DNA from: Lepidodermella squamata
Lineage: Eukaryota; Gastrotricha
Assembly (NCBI GenBank): GCA_047495785.1
Contig: JBLDXI010000059.1
Span: 1 to 64,000, forward strand
DNA length: 64,000 nucleotides
Direction: 5' to 3'
The position numbers and the translations under genes were made by a program. The notes below the pieces were generated by a model. The model did not search any database, was not told the origin of the DNA, and saw nothing but the letters and a program-made list of their open reading frames with translations. Below, in pieces: positions 1-10,565 of this stretch (position 1 is its first letter; the number at the start of each line of letters is the position of its first letter).

Positions 1-101
1 AATTTCAAGACGTCCGTGCGATTTTTCAATCCGTGGATAACTTTGCCGACCTCGGCTGACCCTGGGGTGACATTTTCACCAAAAATCAGGCGCAGGTCCA
101 T
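1..101 (-). CDS. Family A paralogue A0, 5' end only (truncated by window edge)
   Basis: The complement of bases 1-101 opens with ATG (99-101) and codes for about 33 residues that carry the family A start signature: Met-Asp-Leu, then Ile-Phe-Gly, then a Pro-Gly-Ser turn, then a helix ending in an Asn-Arg-x-Asp-Val stretch. It is closest by eye to A1 (3098-5365) and A4 (11646-13898). The rest of the gene lies left of the window, so the array continues beyond it. No function is recognised. Confidence 0.75.
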   Translation of the reverse strand, partial: MDLRLIFGENVTPGSAEVGKVIHGLKNRTDVLK

Positions 102-710
102 TATTTAAATCTTCTGAAATGAAAAAAAGGAATCGATAAGAACAAACGATGGAGACTTCGCAGCAAATCGAAGCCAAAGCGCGCAAAAAGCATACAATGG
201 GGTGAAGGCTATATTGGCAATCTTTTCTCAAGCTTCTTTAGGAGGCCTCCTTTATACGATGAGTGGTACCCAAGGAATGGAAGAATAGCTCCGACTAGAT
301 GGCTATACTACATGTAGAGGTTCAATGGCTGGGAAGTGATCTATTTAAATTTCAAAAGTTGGGAAAAGCCAAGCTAAAACGAGGGATAATTTGAAAATGC
401 TGATTATAATTTCAGAAACATTAGAATTTTACAATTTTTAAAGATGGAAACATTCAACATGTGACGCATCTGACAGGTGGGATCTCGGCAAATTTCCTGT
501 AACAGCAGGGCACTAGCGTGTGTTATCAAATGCTCTAATCCTATCGTTCGTAATCTTCGAAAGTAAAGTCTATAATATGAAAAAAAAACAAATAAAAGCC
601 ATTGAAAAATAAATCATATTTGACAAGTGAAAACGAATATCTTTTATTCATATAAAATTTCAAAATGGAGCATCAAGATTATTGTTATGATTAATTCTAC
701 GGAATGAAAT
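102..710. other. Intergenic, 5' side of A0 and 3' side of B1
   Basis: No convincing coding region is present. A minus-strand AATAAA (complement of 643-648) lies about 65 nt downstream of the B1 stop and is a plausible polyadenylation signal. The rest is AT-rich without visible repeats. Confidence 0.5.
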
Positions 711-2730
711 TTAGACGCCGGGAAAAATGATATCATCGAAATGAAACAGATCAAGGCTTTCGAACTGGGAAAATTCAGCTTCAAATTCCATATCTTCTAG
801 ATTTAGATATCGCATGAGGCTCACAGGTAGGGGCAGGCTTTTGATAGCATTTTGTCGGTTATTAAGCCCACGAGGTAACTCGCGCAAGATGGTTTGTCGA
901 GCAAGAAACTGCAGAGAAAACGGATAGGCGGACGAGAAGATTGCAGGCAGATGAGCCGGCAGATCAACACCCATGCCACGCAACCAATAATTCATATCTT
1001 CCAATGAAAACTTTTCGACGATCGTCGCCTTTTCGAATTTTTCAAGGTTGCACAACGAGAGGGCGAAGCAGAAAAATGCATGGCTCAGCGACGCATTTTG
1101 TATGATATCGGATTTTACAATGAAAGAAATCAGCCGGAGCATTTCAGCATTTTTGAATGGCATCAAGCCTTCCTGGAGATATCCAGCACGAGCCAGCGGT
1201 AGAAAACAGAACTTTAAGAAAGAAGGGGCCATTAATTCAATGTCCGCATGCTCAATTGGGAAGGCAAATATGTGGCATGCCAATTTTGCGAATGAAGCAT
1301 CTTGGCCGCGTTTGCGCGCATTTTCGACAATACGTTCAAAAACATGGTGGAAAAATTCGGAATGTGGTGAGCGATCTGCATAAGGTAACGAAGGAGTTCA
1401 ACGCAATCCAAGTCTTCAATCGATCCGAGAAATGTATCCAGCAGCATATCCACGACTTTTATTAAGTTTGTTGGTTCGTTTTCAGTCTTGAATTTTCGAA
1501 ACCAGCTGCAGCACAATTCTATCAATTAATCAAAAAGAACTGTGTATTTAGAATTAAAATTAAATTAAAAAATAATCAGTCTAGAAAATCGTAAACTTTC
1601 CAGATGAAAGGCCCATTTTCGATTGTTTTGGCATATATTTAAGGCGGTTTTTCACGCTCTAAAAGATGGCAGTAGGCGTTGAATGGTCGAAATATTAGGT
1701 GTCAAAATCTCCGCATAGCGATTTTTCTCCGCAAGACAACAGTCCTATGGCCTTGTAACACCAAGGTCCAACCATGGTAAACAGCCCACCAGAAAAACGT
1801 GCCCAGGAGTGGAGATCTAGCTACTTGCCAATGTTTTGCTATGATTTTGCGGTGATTCACGTTTTGAATTTTACAGGTGAGCGAGTGCGTCGGATTTAAA
1901 ATTCGCTTGAGTAAAATCACCTCAGCTCTATCCGAAAAAATATTTCACGGTGATCTGAAAACATGAGCTGGGTCGTCGGTCAAATCGACGTGGAATTGCC
2001 CTATTGAATTTCTTGAAATTAAGGTAGCTTTTAAAATTCTTCGTAAATTGTGCCGATTGAAAGACATAGATGAGCGAAATAGCTCATCATTCAGAGTCGT
2101 TACGGTAGTTAAAAAATTACGTTCGCAATAATGATTTCCGAAGCTGAAATAACTATAGTTGACGCTTCCCGATATCAGCTTCAGGTCACTTCGCCACATT
2201 TTAGCCAAGTCTCCACAAATCAGCACACTGTCGTCGGGAATGCTATTCGTCGCGCGGCTGTGCCAGTATAAAGCTTCAAAGTAAGCCGTGACAAGTGGTG
2301 GTAAAACATGAGCTGGAATTTCTCTTTTCTCATTTACGATTCGCCGGAATTTCTCGTAATCGCCACAACTTATCGCCAGTGATAGACCGATAAAGTCGCA
2401 GGGTGAAAACTCTGTCTTCAACTTGAAACGTGACTGTCCAGTATTCCCATTTTTCACGCGATTCAGCTCGATACAACAGTCAATGAGCGGTGGGGAAAGC
2501 CAAGTGAAGAAATTTTCAATAGCAGAATCTCTAACATAGATTGAACCGTGGGATAAGTCCAAGCCCAAGCTAACTGACCCGAAATCGGGAAGAGGCTGTA
2601 CTGAGACCTGGTCAGCCAGCTGGGGGAATTTCTCTTTCAGCATGTAAACCAGCAATCGCAAAGCATCATCCAGCGATGGACCAGCATTAAACTTATCGCT
2701 AGCGAACAAATTATAACGGACTTCAGCCAT
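711..2730 (-). CDS. SOCS-box protein B1, two exons, with one apparent frameshift
   Basis: Exon 1 is 2730-2121 and exon 2 is 1518-711. The donor (GAAC|gtaatt) and acceptor (gatag|AATTG) have the same phase and protein position as the intron of paralogue B2 (21206-22630), which supports the model. The intron is about 602 bp against 51 bp in B2. The protein is about 472 residues, helical, and ends in a SOCS box: a BC-box-like Ser-Leu-Gln-x3-Ala-Arg-x2-Ile helix followed by a Cul-box-like Leu-Pro-Leu-Pro-x5-Tyr-Leu. SOCS-box proteins bridge substrates to Elongin B/C and Cullin-5 ubiquitin ligases in the cytosol. Exon 2 changes frame at the A5 run at 1351-1355: the first part of the exon matches B2 in one frame and the rest in another, as expected from one lost base. 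This is either a real inactivating mutation or a homopolymer sequencing error. Confidence 0.7.
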
Positions 2731-3097
2731 TCTTTATCACTTCAATTTCGCTATAAATCCCTAAAAGATTAAATGAGAGACACCAAAATTTGACCGATCT
2801 GCCGCTAGAGCTTGGATTGAAATGAGCAACATAGAAATTCAGATATTTCGGACCTCGACAGTCATCCACATAAAAAGCCAAGGTGCAGTATTTTTCTCGA
2901 TTTAAAAGCCATCTAAAAAAAATTAAAATGGGTCAATGGTTACCGTTTTTCTTCTCACAGCGATAAAAATGAACATAAGTATAAAGTTCAAAGTTAGTTC
3001 GATAATTTGGCAAACGACCATTTTTTCCGTTGTAATTTAAAAATCGAACAAGATCACGTAATGAAATGTTAAAAAAAACTAGCATTTATTTTTTCAG
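2731..3097. other. Intergenic, nothing recognised
   Basis: This stretch lies between the B1 start and the A1 stop. A minus-strand AATAAA (complement of 3085-3090) sits 8 nt beyond the A1 stop and is a probable poly(A) signal for A1. Nothing else is recognisable. Confidence 0.5.
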
Positions 3098-5365
3098 CTA
3101 GAACAAAATTTTGAAACAAGAGGTTTTCTTTCGTAGTTCATTGGTGAGACCGGCAGGTATGTTGTCAAACGAAATTTGTCGCAAAGCTTGAGCAAGAAGA
3201 CCACAGATTTGGCGTTGCCGCTCCGAAAGTTTGGCACTGCTCGATTTGATGATTTTCGTCAGTGCAATAGCGAATGCCATGGCGAACGTCTGATTCATCC
3301 ATTTTTCCGCATCAAGTTGATTCGGCCGTTGCAGCAGGTTGTTGATGATGCCGAAAAGTTCATTGATGAGACGAGGCCTAGCTTGCAGTAAAACCTCAAC
3401 AGGCAACAAAGGTTCCGGGCCAGAAATTAACAGTGTTAAACAAATCGAAGCATTGATTGGATCAAGCGTGTTCTCATACCACTTCGGCGCGAAACTCGAC
3501 AATTTTAGAATTGACGAGGCTACTTTCAGCAACGAAGCGCGATATTTAGCCGCAATTCTCGCACGAGAGACTGGATCTTTCAAATTACGAAGAACAACAG
3601 CAAGGCATACGTAACCGCTAAGCACGGTGCCTTGTTCGTAAAAGCTGAGATATAACCCGAGCAAAGGGTCAAATTTCGGGTCAGTGAGAAGTTGCGAGAA
3701 AATCGTCTCGCCCTTCATAGCAGGCCAAGCCAGGAACCTTACCAGGTGAATGACCAGTTGTCTCAAAGCTGGGTCGGTTTCGATTATTTCAGTATTCAAC
3801 GCGATCGCTGTCATGAAACTAGAGCAGAATTCGCGGTTATTCGCAGGAATCGAAGCGTACTTCTGCGCATCGGCACTTTCCGTGAAATTATGCAATCCTA
3901 CCAGGGCAGCCGTCCCTATTGTTGATCCGTGATTTTCTCGCTTCTCCAGCTCGAAAAATTTGAGGATGACACCGATAAACGAATATAGCGAGGCCAGATT
4001 GAGCAACGAATCGGGTGGCTTGGAACAACAACTTGTGGGGACTTGCCACATTATCGCATTGATCAAACGGAAGGTCCAGTAAGTCACTTCACAGCCAGTG
4101 ACGCTGTTATGTCTGCAACCGTCCCAGCCAAGGAATTCTGCGGCCGATGCTGAAGCGACGAGGCAAAATCGATCAATCGTCTGGGCAATTTCATGATCGG
4201 GCAGGCTCAGAAAATTACGTCTCATAAGTCCGTTTGATTCCCATTCAACATTAGCCTTGTTGATGATGAAATAGGAAATATTTGCATGTGAGCCGCCGTA
4301 GCCATAGTAGGAGAAAGCGTGATCAGCTGGTCCGCTGAAAATCATGAGCATCGCAGTTTTCGCGAACCAAGTCAAATCGTCGAAAAGCGGCAGTTTTCGA
4401 TTGACTTGATAGCTGGATCCAACATCCTTCCAGAGTGGCGATTCATTGTCCCCGGCAGCCACATCTGGAAACGTGAAATTGATCCAACTGCCAATGATTT
4501 CAAGGTAAGTCCCAGGAAGGGCTGTAGAAAACTTCTTCAAAGCGCCTGGGGTAGCGAGGCTTGATCCAAAATTGATCAGGAATTTACGAAACCACGGCTG
4601 CTTCTCTACCTTGCCGGCAAGATTTTTGTCGAAAAAACACATCATAACCCGCATGGTCGAAAACAAATGACCGATGAATCTCAGTTGCGATGGATTCAAT
4701 GCGACGAAATCGGCATTCGAGATCAAATCGCAGAGAAATTTATTTTCAGCCAATTTTTCAATCAGCAGAAAGCATTGCTTAGTGAAATGTGGAGTTACCA
4801 TCGGAAGCCTATTCCCAAATGGATTGATGACATTTCTAAGCAGCCACGTGAGATAGATCAACTTTTCATCCAGGTTGTCTTTCGGAGTTATCGACAAAAT
4901 AACACTCGCAGGTGAAAGACAATACATGACAGCGTCAATTTCCCTCAGATCGATGAATTTTTCCATTTCGTTTTCAATTGCAACTTTTTGTTCGACTTCC
5001 CAGTGACGGATTTTGGCCATCGTGAAGAAAGCATAGGCCCGTTTCGAGTCTCCACTTTTGTACAGCGCTTTGGCAGTGCGGCAATGCAATTCTGAATCGA
5101 ATCCTCCCAACAAATCCGAGATTTCGTACAAACAATTGACGACATCTCGCCAATTTTTAGATTCCTGGGCTTTCGCAGCTTTTTCTTCCAGCTCGGCAAT
5201 TTTCTCGTTTCTTTTGCTGACTTCATCATCACCGCCTGCAGCTCTACGACGGGCTTCATTACTCAAGTTCAGGACGTCGCTGCGATTATTCAATCTGTGG
5301 AAAAAGTTGCCCACTTCGGCTGACCCTGGGGTTACAGTTCTGCCAAAAATCAGCTTTAAATCCAT
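3098..5365 (-). CDS. Family A helical-repeat protein A1 (755 aa)
   Basis: A single uninterrupted frame of 755 codons starts at the ATG in the position shared by the other family members. The protein opens with the family signature (Ile-Phe-Gly near 6-8, Pro-Gly-Ser at 13-15) and an Ala-Ala-Gly-Gly at 42-45. A charged helix (about 52-70) and a TPR-like helical pair (about 70-118) follow, then a long all-helical region to the end that looks like a HEAT/ARM-type solenoid. No signal peptide or membrane segment is visible, so a cytosolic or nuclear location is inferred. I do not recognise the family. The best match in the window is A4, with very high DNA similarity over 5020-5180 against 13550-13730 but lower similarity just after it. 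Such patches suggest recent gene conversion or local constraint. Confidence 0.85.
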   Translation of the reverse strand: MDLKLIFGRTVTPGSAEVGNFFHRLNNRSDVLNLSNEARRRAAGGDDEVSKRNEKIAELEEKAAKAQESKNWRDVVNCLYEISDLLGGFDSELHCRTAKALYKSGDSKRAYAFFTMAKIRHWEVEQKVAIENEMEKFIDLREIDAVMYCLSPASVILSITPKDNLDEKLIYLTWLLRNVINPFGNRLPMVTPHFTKQCFLLIEKLAENKFLCDLISNADFVALNPSQLRFIGHLFSTMRVMMCFFDKNLAGKVEKQPWFRKFLINFGSSLATPGALKKFSTALPGTYLEIIGSWINFTFPDVAAGDNESPLWKDVGSSYQVNRKLPLFDDLTWFAKTAMLMIFSGPADHAFSYYGYGGSHANISYFIINKANVEWESNGLMRRNFLSLPDHEIAQTIDRFCLVASASAAEFLGWDGCRHNSVTGCEVTYWTFRLINAIMWQVPTSCCSKPPDSLLNLASLYSFIGVILKFFELEKRENHGSTIGTAALVGLHNFTESADAQKYASIPANNREFCSSFMTAIALNTEIIETDPALRQLVIHLVRFLAWPAMKGETIFSQLLTDPKFDPLLGLYLSFYEQGTVLSGYVCLAVVLRNLKDPVSRARIAAKYRASLLKVASSILKLSSFAPKWYENTLDPINASICLTLLISGPEPLLPVEVLLQARPRLINELFGIINNLLQRPNQLDAEKWMNQTFAMAFAIALTKIIKSSSAKLSERQRQICGLLAQALRQISFDNIPAGLTNELRKKTSCFKILF

Positions 5366-5678
5366 CGTAAAATCTAAATAAAAAGAATTAATGATGAATA
5401 AACCAATAACGTCACACCGGGGTCACTTTGAAATGTCAAAATGAAGCGAATTTGAGATATCAAAATGGTATATAGTATACAGGTACCGCAATATATTCCG
5501 GCAAATCCAATGATATATTTTAATCAAAATTCAAATCGACTTTCATTTGTTTCAGAGGTCAAATAGTAGCGATACTTTTCCCCGCTAATAATAAACTCTA
5601 ATTAACGAACAATCAAGGAAAACCCATTTTTACTTTTTGCAACAATCGAAAAACCATTCGGAAATGAAAAACAAGATG
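5366..5678. other. Intergenic, nothing recognised
   Basis: This is a 313-bp AT-rich spacer between the A1 start and the A2 stop. No repeats, RNA genes or coding potential are visible. The 5' UTR of A1 and the 3' UTR of A2 must both fit here. Confidence 0.45.
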
Positions 5679-7862
5679 TCACGGGTTGACAAATTTTCGA
5701 GCTCGAGAAATAAGCGGCTTCAATAGAGATCCGCTTGACTTGGCAATATACCTAATAGACGGTGAGTTTTCACACAAAACAGACGTGGCCAACGTAACAG
5801 ATGAAATCACAATTTTCACAGTTACTGTTAGATTTTTGGTGAATGCTGGCTCTTTCAGCCACAAAGCTTTGCTGTTAATGAAACTTCGCAAGTTATTATG
5901 GATAGATTCGGCATCTTTGCGGCTTAAATCGCCGATTTTCGCCAACATCGGCTGACGGCCGATGAGACCATGTAAAGATAACATTGCCCAAACAAAATTA
6001 CTTGGGTCAGTCGGGCGAGATTTCAAGTTGCTAATCACATCGCCGAGAATCTTATTCCATTGCTTGGCAAATTGAGTCATTTCAAGGCGGCAATCGACGT
6101 CAATATTTTCCAGTAAAACAAACAAACACTTGAAATCACCGCCGCTTATAAACTCAACCACGTTGCGGGAGTAAGCTGAATCTTTGGTCATTAACCTGAC
6201 GAGCTGAGGCGATTTAGGATGCAAAATTGTAAGCGCGAAATATTGATGTGCAACATATAGCAGGCGGTGAAAAGATTCATCATGGTGTGTCAAATTGACA
6301 GCAAAAGGCAGCAATCTGACGAATCGATAGTAAAAATCGTCGCAGTTAAGCAAAGCTAGGATGCTGGCATTCGCTTCAAATAGAATGAAACGGAGACAAA
6401 ATTTCGATCTCAAGATGCCGAATTCATTCAAATTGCCATACGCATCAAGCAATTTTTCCAGTTCGAGAATTTTAAAAGCTGCAAACGAAGGATGGTCGGG
6501 TAAAAAAGCGCGTAGGCCGCTTTCAACAAGCATTCCACAGAACATATCCATCAAAAGACGAAAATCTGCAATAGACGTTGATGGCGATTCGTTTCGACCA
6601 GTGTAATTTCCGGGCTTCTCAAGCATCACTACTTGGAACCAATCGGCCGCAGTAATAGCCTTCGCTATGAGCAACAAATCAATAGCCTTCGATAAGGCAG
6701 TTTTATCAGTGGTTTCGATTGCTTTCATGACATTTGGATTTTTAGGCGCATCAACAACGTACGGGCTCAGTATTAAGCTCGCGATGTCAGAAGAAGGGAG
6801 CGCTTTTGAAATTTCATTTAGATTTTCTGGCATTACTCGGGTGAAAATACGAAGATTTATAGCTGAGGCAATCCAATGCAAATCATCCAGTGGTTTCATG
6901 GGAAACTGATCCTTCTTGGAAATGATCAAAGTAGCCAAACCCCACCAGGACAAGAAAATGTCCTCGAACAGCCCTTGGCCACGTGTTGAGCAAATCCGTT
7001 TCAGAGCCTCTTTCGTGACAAAACTTCGACTGAAAGACTCGAAAAAGCTTCGAAACCATGGGAGCGCAATCAGAAACTGAATTGCCTCTCCGTTACATCG
7101 CATTTTTTCGCAAGTTATGGCCCAGACAACCAACACACGGCAAAAAAACGAAACAAATTGAAGGTGGAAAAAACTCGAAGTAGCGAGGTCAGCTGTTGCT
7201 AGCAGCTTCGCCAATTTTTTGTTTTTCTCAAGTTCAGAGAGACATCCCAGTCGTTCGGACAATAGCTCATTTTTCTCATTCTTCACAACTTCGTACAAGT
7301 GAACGATAATGAAAAGCAATTGTTCAGGATATTGGGAGTCATCAATCTTTTCGAAAAGACGGTCAATCGCCTCTTGCGTGACTTTCCGATCGATATTCGT
7401 TAGTTTCCCCATGGTAAATTGCTCGCCGGTCATTTCAAAGCCGAGCAAGCTATACGCCCGCCGTATCAACGCGTAAAGCAACTCGACGCGAGGAACGTCT
7501 TTCCGAGAATGAGTGAGGACAGACCCGATGGCAATAGCTTCTTCGTACCACTTCATGCCAATGTAGCCAGTCATTATTTCGACAGCTTTTTCAGTAGAAA
7601 TTCCGAACGCAGTGTTCGTCGCCCTGCGAACAGCTTCTTCGATGCAGGTCAATCGAGCAGCAAACCCCCGCCTGTCAATTATTTCTTGAATTCGCAACAG
7701 ATCGCAATAATACTCGCAGGTGTCGAAATTCGGGGCGGCATTCAGGACAATATTTTTCGCAAAAGACGCTACTTTGAAGCGATTGTCGAGGCCTATGAAG
7801 GTCTTGTACACGTCTTCAGATCCGGGTACAGCGTTCTCTCCAAAAATTAATTCAAAAGCCAT
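5679..7862 (-). CDS. Family A helical-repeat protein A2 (727 aa)
   Basis: This is a single exon. The start is taken as the ATG at 7862, in the family-conserved position; the open frame runs one codon further to a TTG. The first 18 residues are the same as those of A3 (Met-Ala-Phe-Glu-Leu-Ile-Phe-Gly ... Pro-Gly-Ser-Glu-Asp-Val), so A2 and A3 form a subgroup. Unlike most members, A2 lacks the Ala-Ala-Gly-Gly motif: the position reads Ala-Ala-Pro. The rest is helical and Leu/Phe-rich, without a signal peptide or transmembrane stretch. A motif retained from the wider family is the Ile-Asp-x-Leu-Leu ... Ala-Asp-Trp block in the middle third. Function is unknown. Same-strand neighbours lie 313 bp downstream (A1) and 537 bp upstream (A3). 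Confidence 0.85.
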   Translation of the reverse strand: MAFELIFGENAVPGSEDVYKTFIGLDNRFKVASFAKNIVLNAAPNFDTCEYYCDLLRIQEIIDRRGFAARLTCIEEAVRRATNTAFGISTEKAVEIMTGYIGMKWYEEAIAIGSVLTHSRKDVPRVELLYALIRRAYSLLGFEMTGEQFTMGKLTNIDRKVTQEAIDRLFEKIDDSQYPEQLLFIIVHLYEVVKNEKNELLSERLGCLSELEKNKKLAKLLATADLATSSFFHLQFVSFFCRVLVVWAITCEKMRCNGEAIQFLIALPWFRSFFESFSRSFVTKEALKRICSTRGQGLFEDIFLSWWGLATLIISKKDQFPMKPLDDLHWIASAINLRIFTRVMPENLNEISKALPSSDIASLILSPYVVDAPKNPNVMKAIETTDKTALSKAIDLLLIAKAITAADWFQVVMLEKPGNYTGRNESPSTSIADFRLLMDMFCGMLVESGLRAFLPDHPSFAAFKILELEKLLDAYGNLNEFGILRSKFCLRFILFEANASILALLNCDDFYYRFVRLLPFAVNLTHHDESFHRLLYVAHQYFALTILHPKSPQLVRLMTKDSAYSRNVVEFISGGDFKCLFVLLENIDVDCRLEMTQFAKQWNKILGDVISNLKSRPTDPSNFVWAMLSLHGLIGRQPMLAKIGDLSRKDAESIHNNLRSFINSKALWLKEPAFTKNLTVTVKIVISSVTLATSVLCENSPSIRYIAKSSGSLLKPLISRARKFVNP

Positions 7863-8399
7863 CAAAAATTGAAAAACCTAATATAAAATATAGGTAAGTT
7901 GAAATTATAAATTTTCAGAACATGTATCGCTTCGATATTTATTTTCCGAGACAAATAGGTAACCAGAGCGATGTATCGTCAAATTTCGATTAGCTCAAAT
8001 CAGAACTCATAATGCGATTCCAGATCCTCGTCAAGATCAGGGGTCATTTTATTCAAAATTCGTCATAAAAAACAAGTAGAAGACGCAAAATTCCACATAG
8101 CGCAATATAGCAAAACAGAGTAATTAAGCACGATCAGAGTTTGTTGATGAGATTTTATCGATGTAATCGATCGATACCGTACAAGGTTATATTTATAAGC
8201 CCATACTGGCCTCTGAAAGTTCGACTATGAAACACGTCAGGATAAGCAAACAGTACAATACTCAACAGTTACAATTAGCTGCATTCATATATCTGAAAGA
8301 AAACGTTTTATTAAAATCAATTTAAAAATTCATAGACACAACAAAGAGCGATTATACCTCGCAAAAATGAAGTCAAGCGTTTCTGAGTATAAAATTAGA
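7863..8399. other. Intergenic, nothing recognised
   Basis: This spacer lies between A2 and A3. A minus-strand AATAAA (complement of 8307-8312) lies about 90 nt beyond the A3 stop and is its likely poly(A) signal. Nothing else is recognisable. Confidence 0.45.
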
Positions 8400-10565
8400 T
8401 CAAATTTCCAACAACAGGTGAGAATTTTCAAAAATAGAACACAGATGGGGAGATTTTCGACGTAAAAAAGTGCATAGGCTAACAATGTCAGACATTTGTT
8501 TCGAGGCAGGTTCAAAGAAAGGCCCTGCCCTTCCGGCACCAAGTTCACCTAAATTTTGAGAAATATGGCTGAAAAGGGAAGCTGCTTCTTCGCCAGTCCA
8601 ATCTTCAAATCGAGCCAATTCAGGTTGGCGACAAATAAGCGCATGCAAAGCAAGCAAGACGATCAGCGAATCGTTTGGACAGGCAATTTCACCAGCTAAA
8701 TTTCGGCGAACCCGTGCCGAAAATCGTTGCAATTCCGAAGGAAATTCAGCAGCGAGTTCACGGCGGAAATCGGCATCGCTGCTTCGTAAAACCGCCGTCA
8801 AAAACGGGAAGCTGAATTTGTCGTAATGAAAAGCAAATTTAAACATTCCTCGCGACAATTCGAAATTCTCAAGGACACTTCTGTAGACTGAATATTTCGA
8901 AAAAGTTGTAGCATCTGTCAAAAACTTGAAAAATCGAGTAAGTGCCGACTTTCGTCGTTCTTTTTCGACAATTGAAATCGTAGCGAGTTGAAACGCTCTA
9001 GGAAGCACTGCGAGCAACTTTTTTGAAAATTCGTAGTTAGAAATGAGAGGACGAAAGCTCAACTTGGCCAGCAGCATCATGAGCCAGCTTCCGAGTACTT
9101 TTTTCCCACGTTCGTTTAACGCGAATTGCGATAATTTTTCGAGTTGCACTAGGCAGACAGCCGCATGAGAGCCTCGATTTCGCAGCAAATTTCCCAGAAT
9201 CTCAATGACGGCGGCTGATTCGTACAAGGCATTGAAAATTGTGAAATACAATAACCGGCTGGAAGTTGGGTCGTCTTTCTCAACAGGCGGATATCGAGTA
9301 TAAGCTGTTTTATCCCAATCAGCGCAAACCAAGATATCGACAAGGGACAGCAAATCGATAGACTTTGAAAGCTTATCTTTACCCAAATTTTCAGTGGCCA
9401 TTTGAAACTCCAAGTTGCTGGTAGCTAGGAGTTTCAAACAGGAAGCCATTTGCATAGCAAATCGATCACTTCCAGGAAACAAATGTTCAGCACAATCGGG
9501 TTCAAAATACGTTTCCTGGAAGAAAAGCTGGAAGGCAATAATCGAGGCGTACCATTCAAAATCATTGAAAGGTCCCAACAGCTGCAAATCCTCTTTGTTT
9601 GATAATATGCGAGAGATATAAGGCTGAGCCAGTGAAGACCAACCAGCTAACAAATTCTCATAGGTCCCTTCGCCTGGTTTCAGAGCCAGGCGAATCAAAC
9701 CTTCCTTTGAAACCAAGTTGTATCCAAATGATGAAATGAAGCTTTTGTACCAGTCTTGGCTGATCAAAAAATCACTGGCCCGGGTTGACTTCTCTACTAT
9801 ATCGACCAATTCGACCCATTTGCTCACCATCAAAGTGAACCAAGCGACAAATTGAAGTTCGAAAAAGGAATCCGAACACAAGTTGATTTTTGATAGGATG
9901 TTTGAAATTACAGGATTATGGCCAAATCTAGCGATTACGTTCAACCTCCGACAAAACACCTCCGTAATGCCAGGGTCATTACAATTTATGAGGCGCAAGA
10001 GATGGGTGGCGAGAAATAGGAGTTTTTTCGTACTATCGAATTGATTTGCCATGAGAAGGCGATCGATTGACGAATCCGCCTCGGCTGCGTCGAATTTTTT
10101 CTGCTGCCCGCCTAGCATGATATTATCGATGAGTGAGACGCTAGGCAGGCGGTCATAGCCGAGTTGGGTGTAACACGATTCAACGAGAGATCGAACGGCT
10201 GGTGAACCTTGAACATTTCCGAGCGACAATTCGTAGATGGATCCAAGTCCGATTGCTTCTTCGAAGCGGCCATTGTCCATGTAGACATTCATTATAGCAA
10301 TGGCATAGCGAGTGGGAACCGAGCCGTTTCTCCAAAACAAATAATTAACAGCCCTTACTTCAGCCTCTTCCACAGGACTGACAATGATGGGCCTATGGTA
10401 AATTAAAGGCCATTCTTGAGGATCTGAGTAGAAATTGAGCAGGTGTTGGCGTAAGTCTGCGATGAATTTAGCAACTTTTGACCGGTCATTCAGCCCAACG
10501 AAACGATTGTAGACGTCTTCAGAACCCGGGACGGCATTTTCACCAAATATCAGTTCAAAAGCCAT
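8400..10565 (-). CDS. Family A helical-repeat protein A3 (721 aa)
   Basis: This is a single exon starting at the conserved ATG (10565). The N-terminus is identical to A2 for its first 18-19 residues and then diverges. Like A2 it lacks the Ala-Ala-Gly-Gly motif, the region reading Gln-His-Leu-Leu-Asn. The family landmarks are present in order: Ser-Lys-Glu-Gly-Leu ... Gly-Glu-Gly-Thr (the family 'solenoid core' block), an Asp-Phe-Glu-Trp-Tyr stretch, a Ser-Ile-Asp-Leu-Leu stretch with Ala-Asp-Trp, and the C-terminal Phe-Arg-Arg-Glu-Leu-Ala block. No signal peptide or membrane helix is seen. No known domain is recognised. A2 and A3 are adjacent and probably a tandem duplicate pair that has diverged strongly outside the N-terminus. 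Confidence 0.85.
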   Translation of the reverse strand: MAFELIFGENAVPGSEDVYNRFVGLNDRSKVAKFIADLRQHLLNFYSDPQEWPLIYHRPIIVSPVEEAEVRAVNYLFWRNGSVPTRYAIAIMNVYMDNGRFEEAIGLGSIYELSLGNVQGSPAVRSLVESCYTQLGYDRLPSVSLIDNIMLGGQQKKFDAAEADSSIDRLLMANQFDSTKKLLFLATHLLRLINCNDPGITEVFCRRLNVIARFGHNPVISNILSKINLCSDSFFELQFVAWFTLMVSKWVELVDIVEKSTRASDFLISQDWYKSFISSFGYNLVSKEGLIRLALKPGEGTYENLLAGWSSLAQPYISRILSNKEDLQLLGPFNDFEWYASIIAFQLFFQETYFEPDCAEHLFPGSDRFAMQMASCLKLLATSNLEFQMATENLGKDKLSKSIDLLSLVDILVCADWDKTAYTRYPPVEKDDPTSSRLLYFTIFNALYESAAVIEILGNLLRNRGSHAAVCLVQLEKLSQFALNERGKKVLGSWLMMLLAKLSFRPLISNYEFSKKLLAVLPRAFQLATISIVEKERRKSALTRFFKFLTDATTFSKYSVYRSVLENFELSRGMFKFAFHYDKFSFPFLTAVLRSSDADFRRELAAEFPSELQRFSARVRRNLAGEIACPNDSLIVLLALHALICRQPELARFEDWTGEEAASLFSHISQNLGELGAGRAGPFFEPASKQMSDIVSLCTFLRRKSPHLCSIFENSHLLLEI

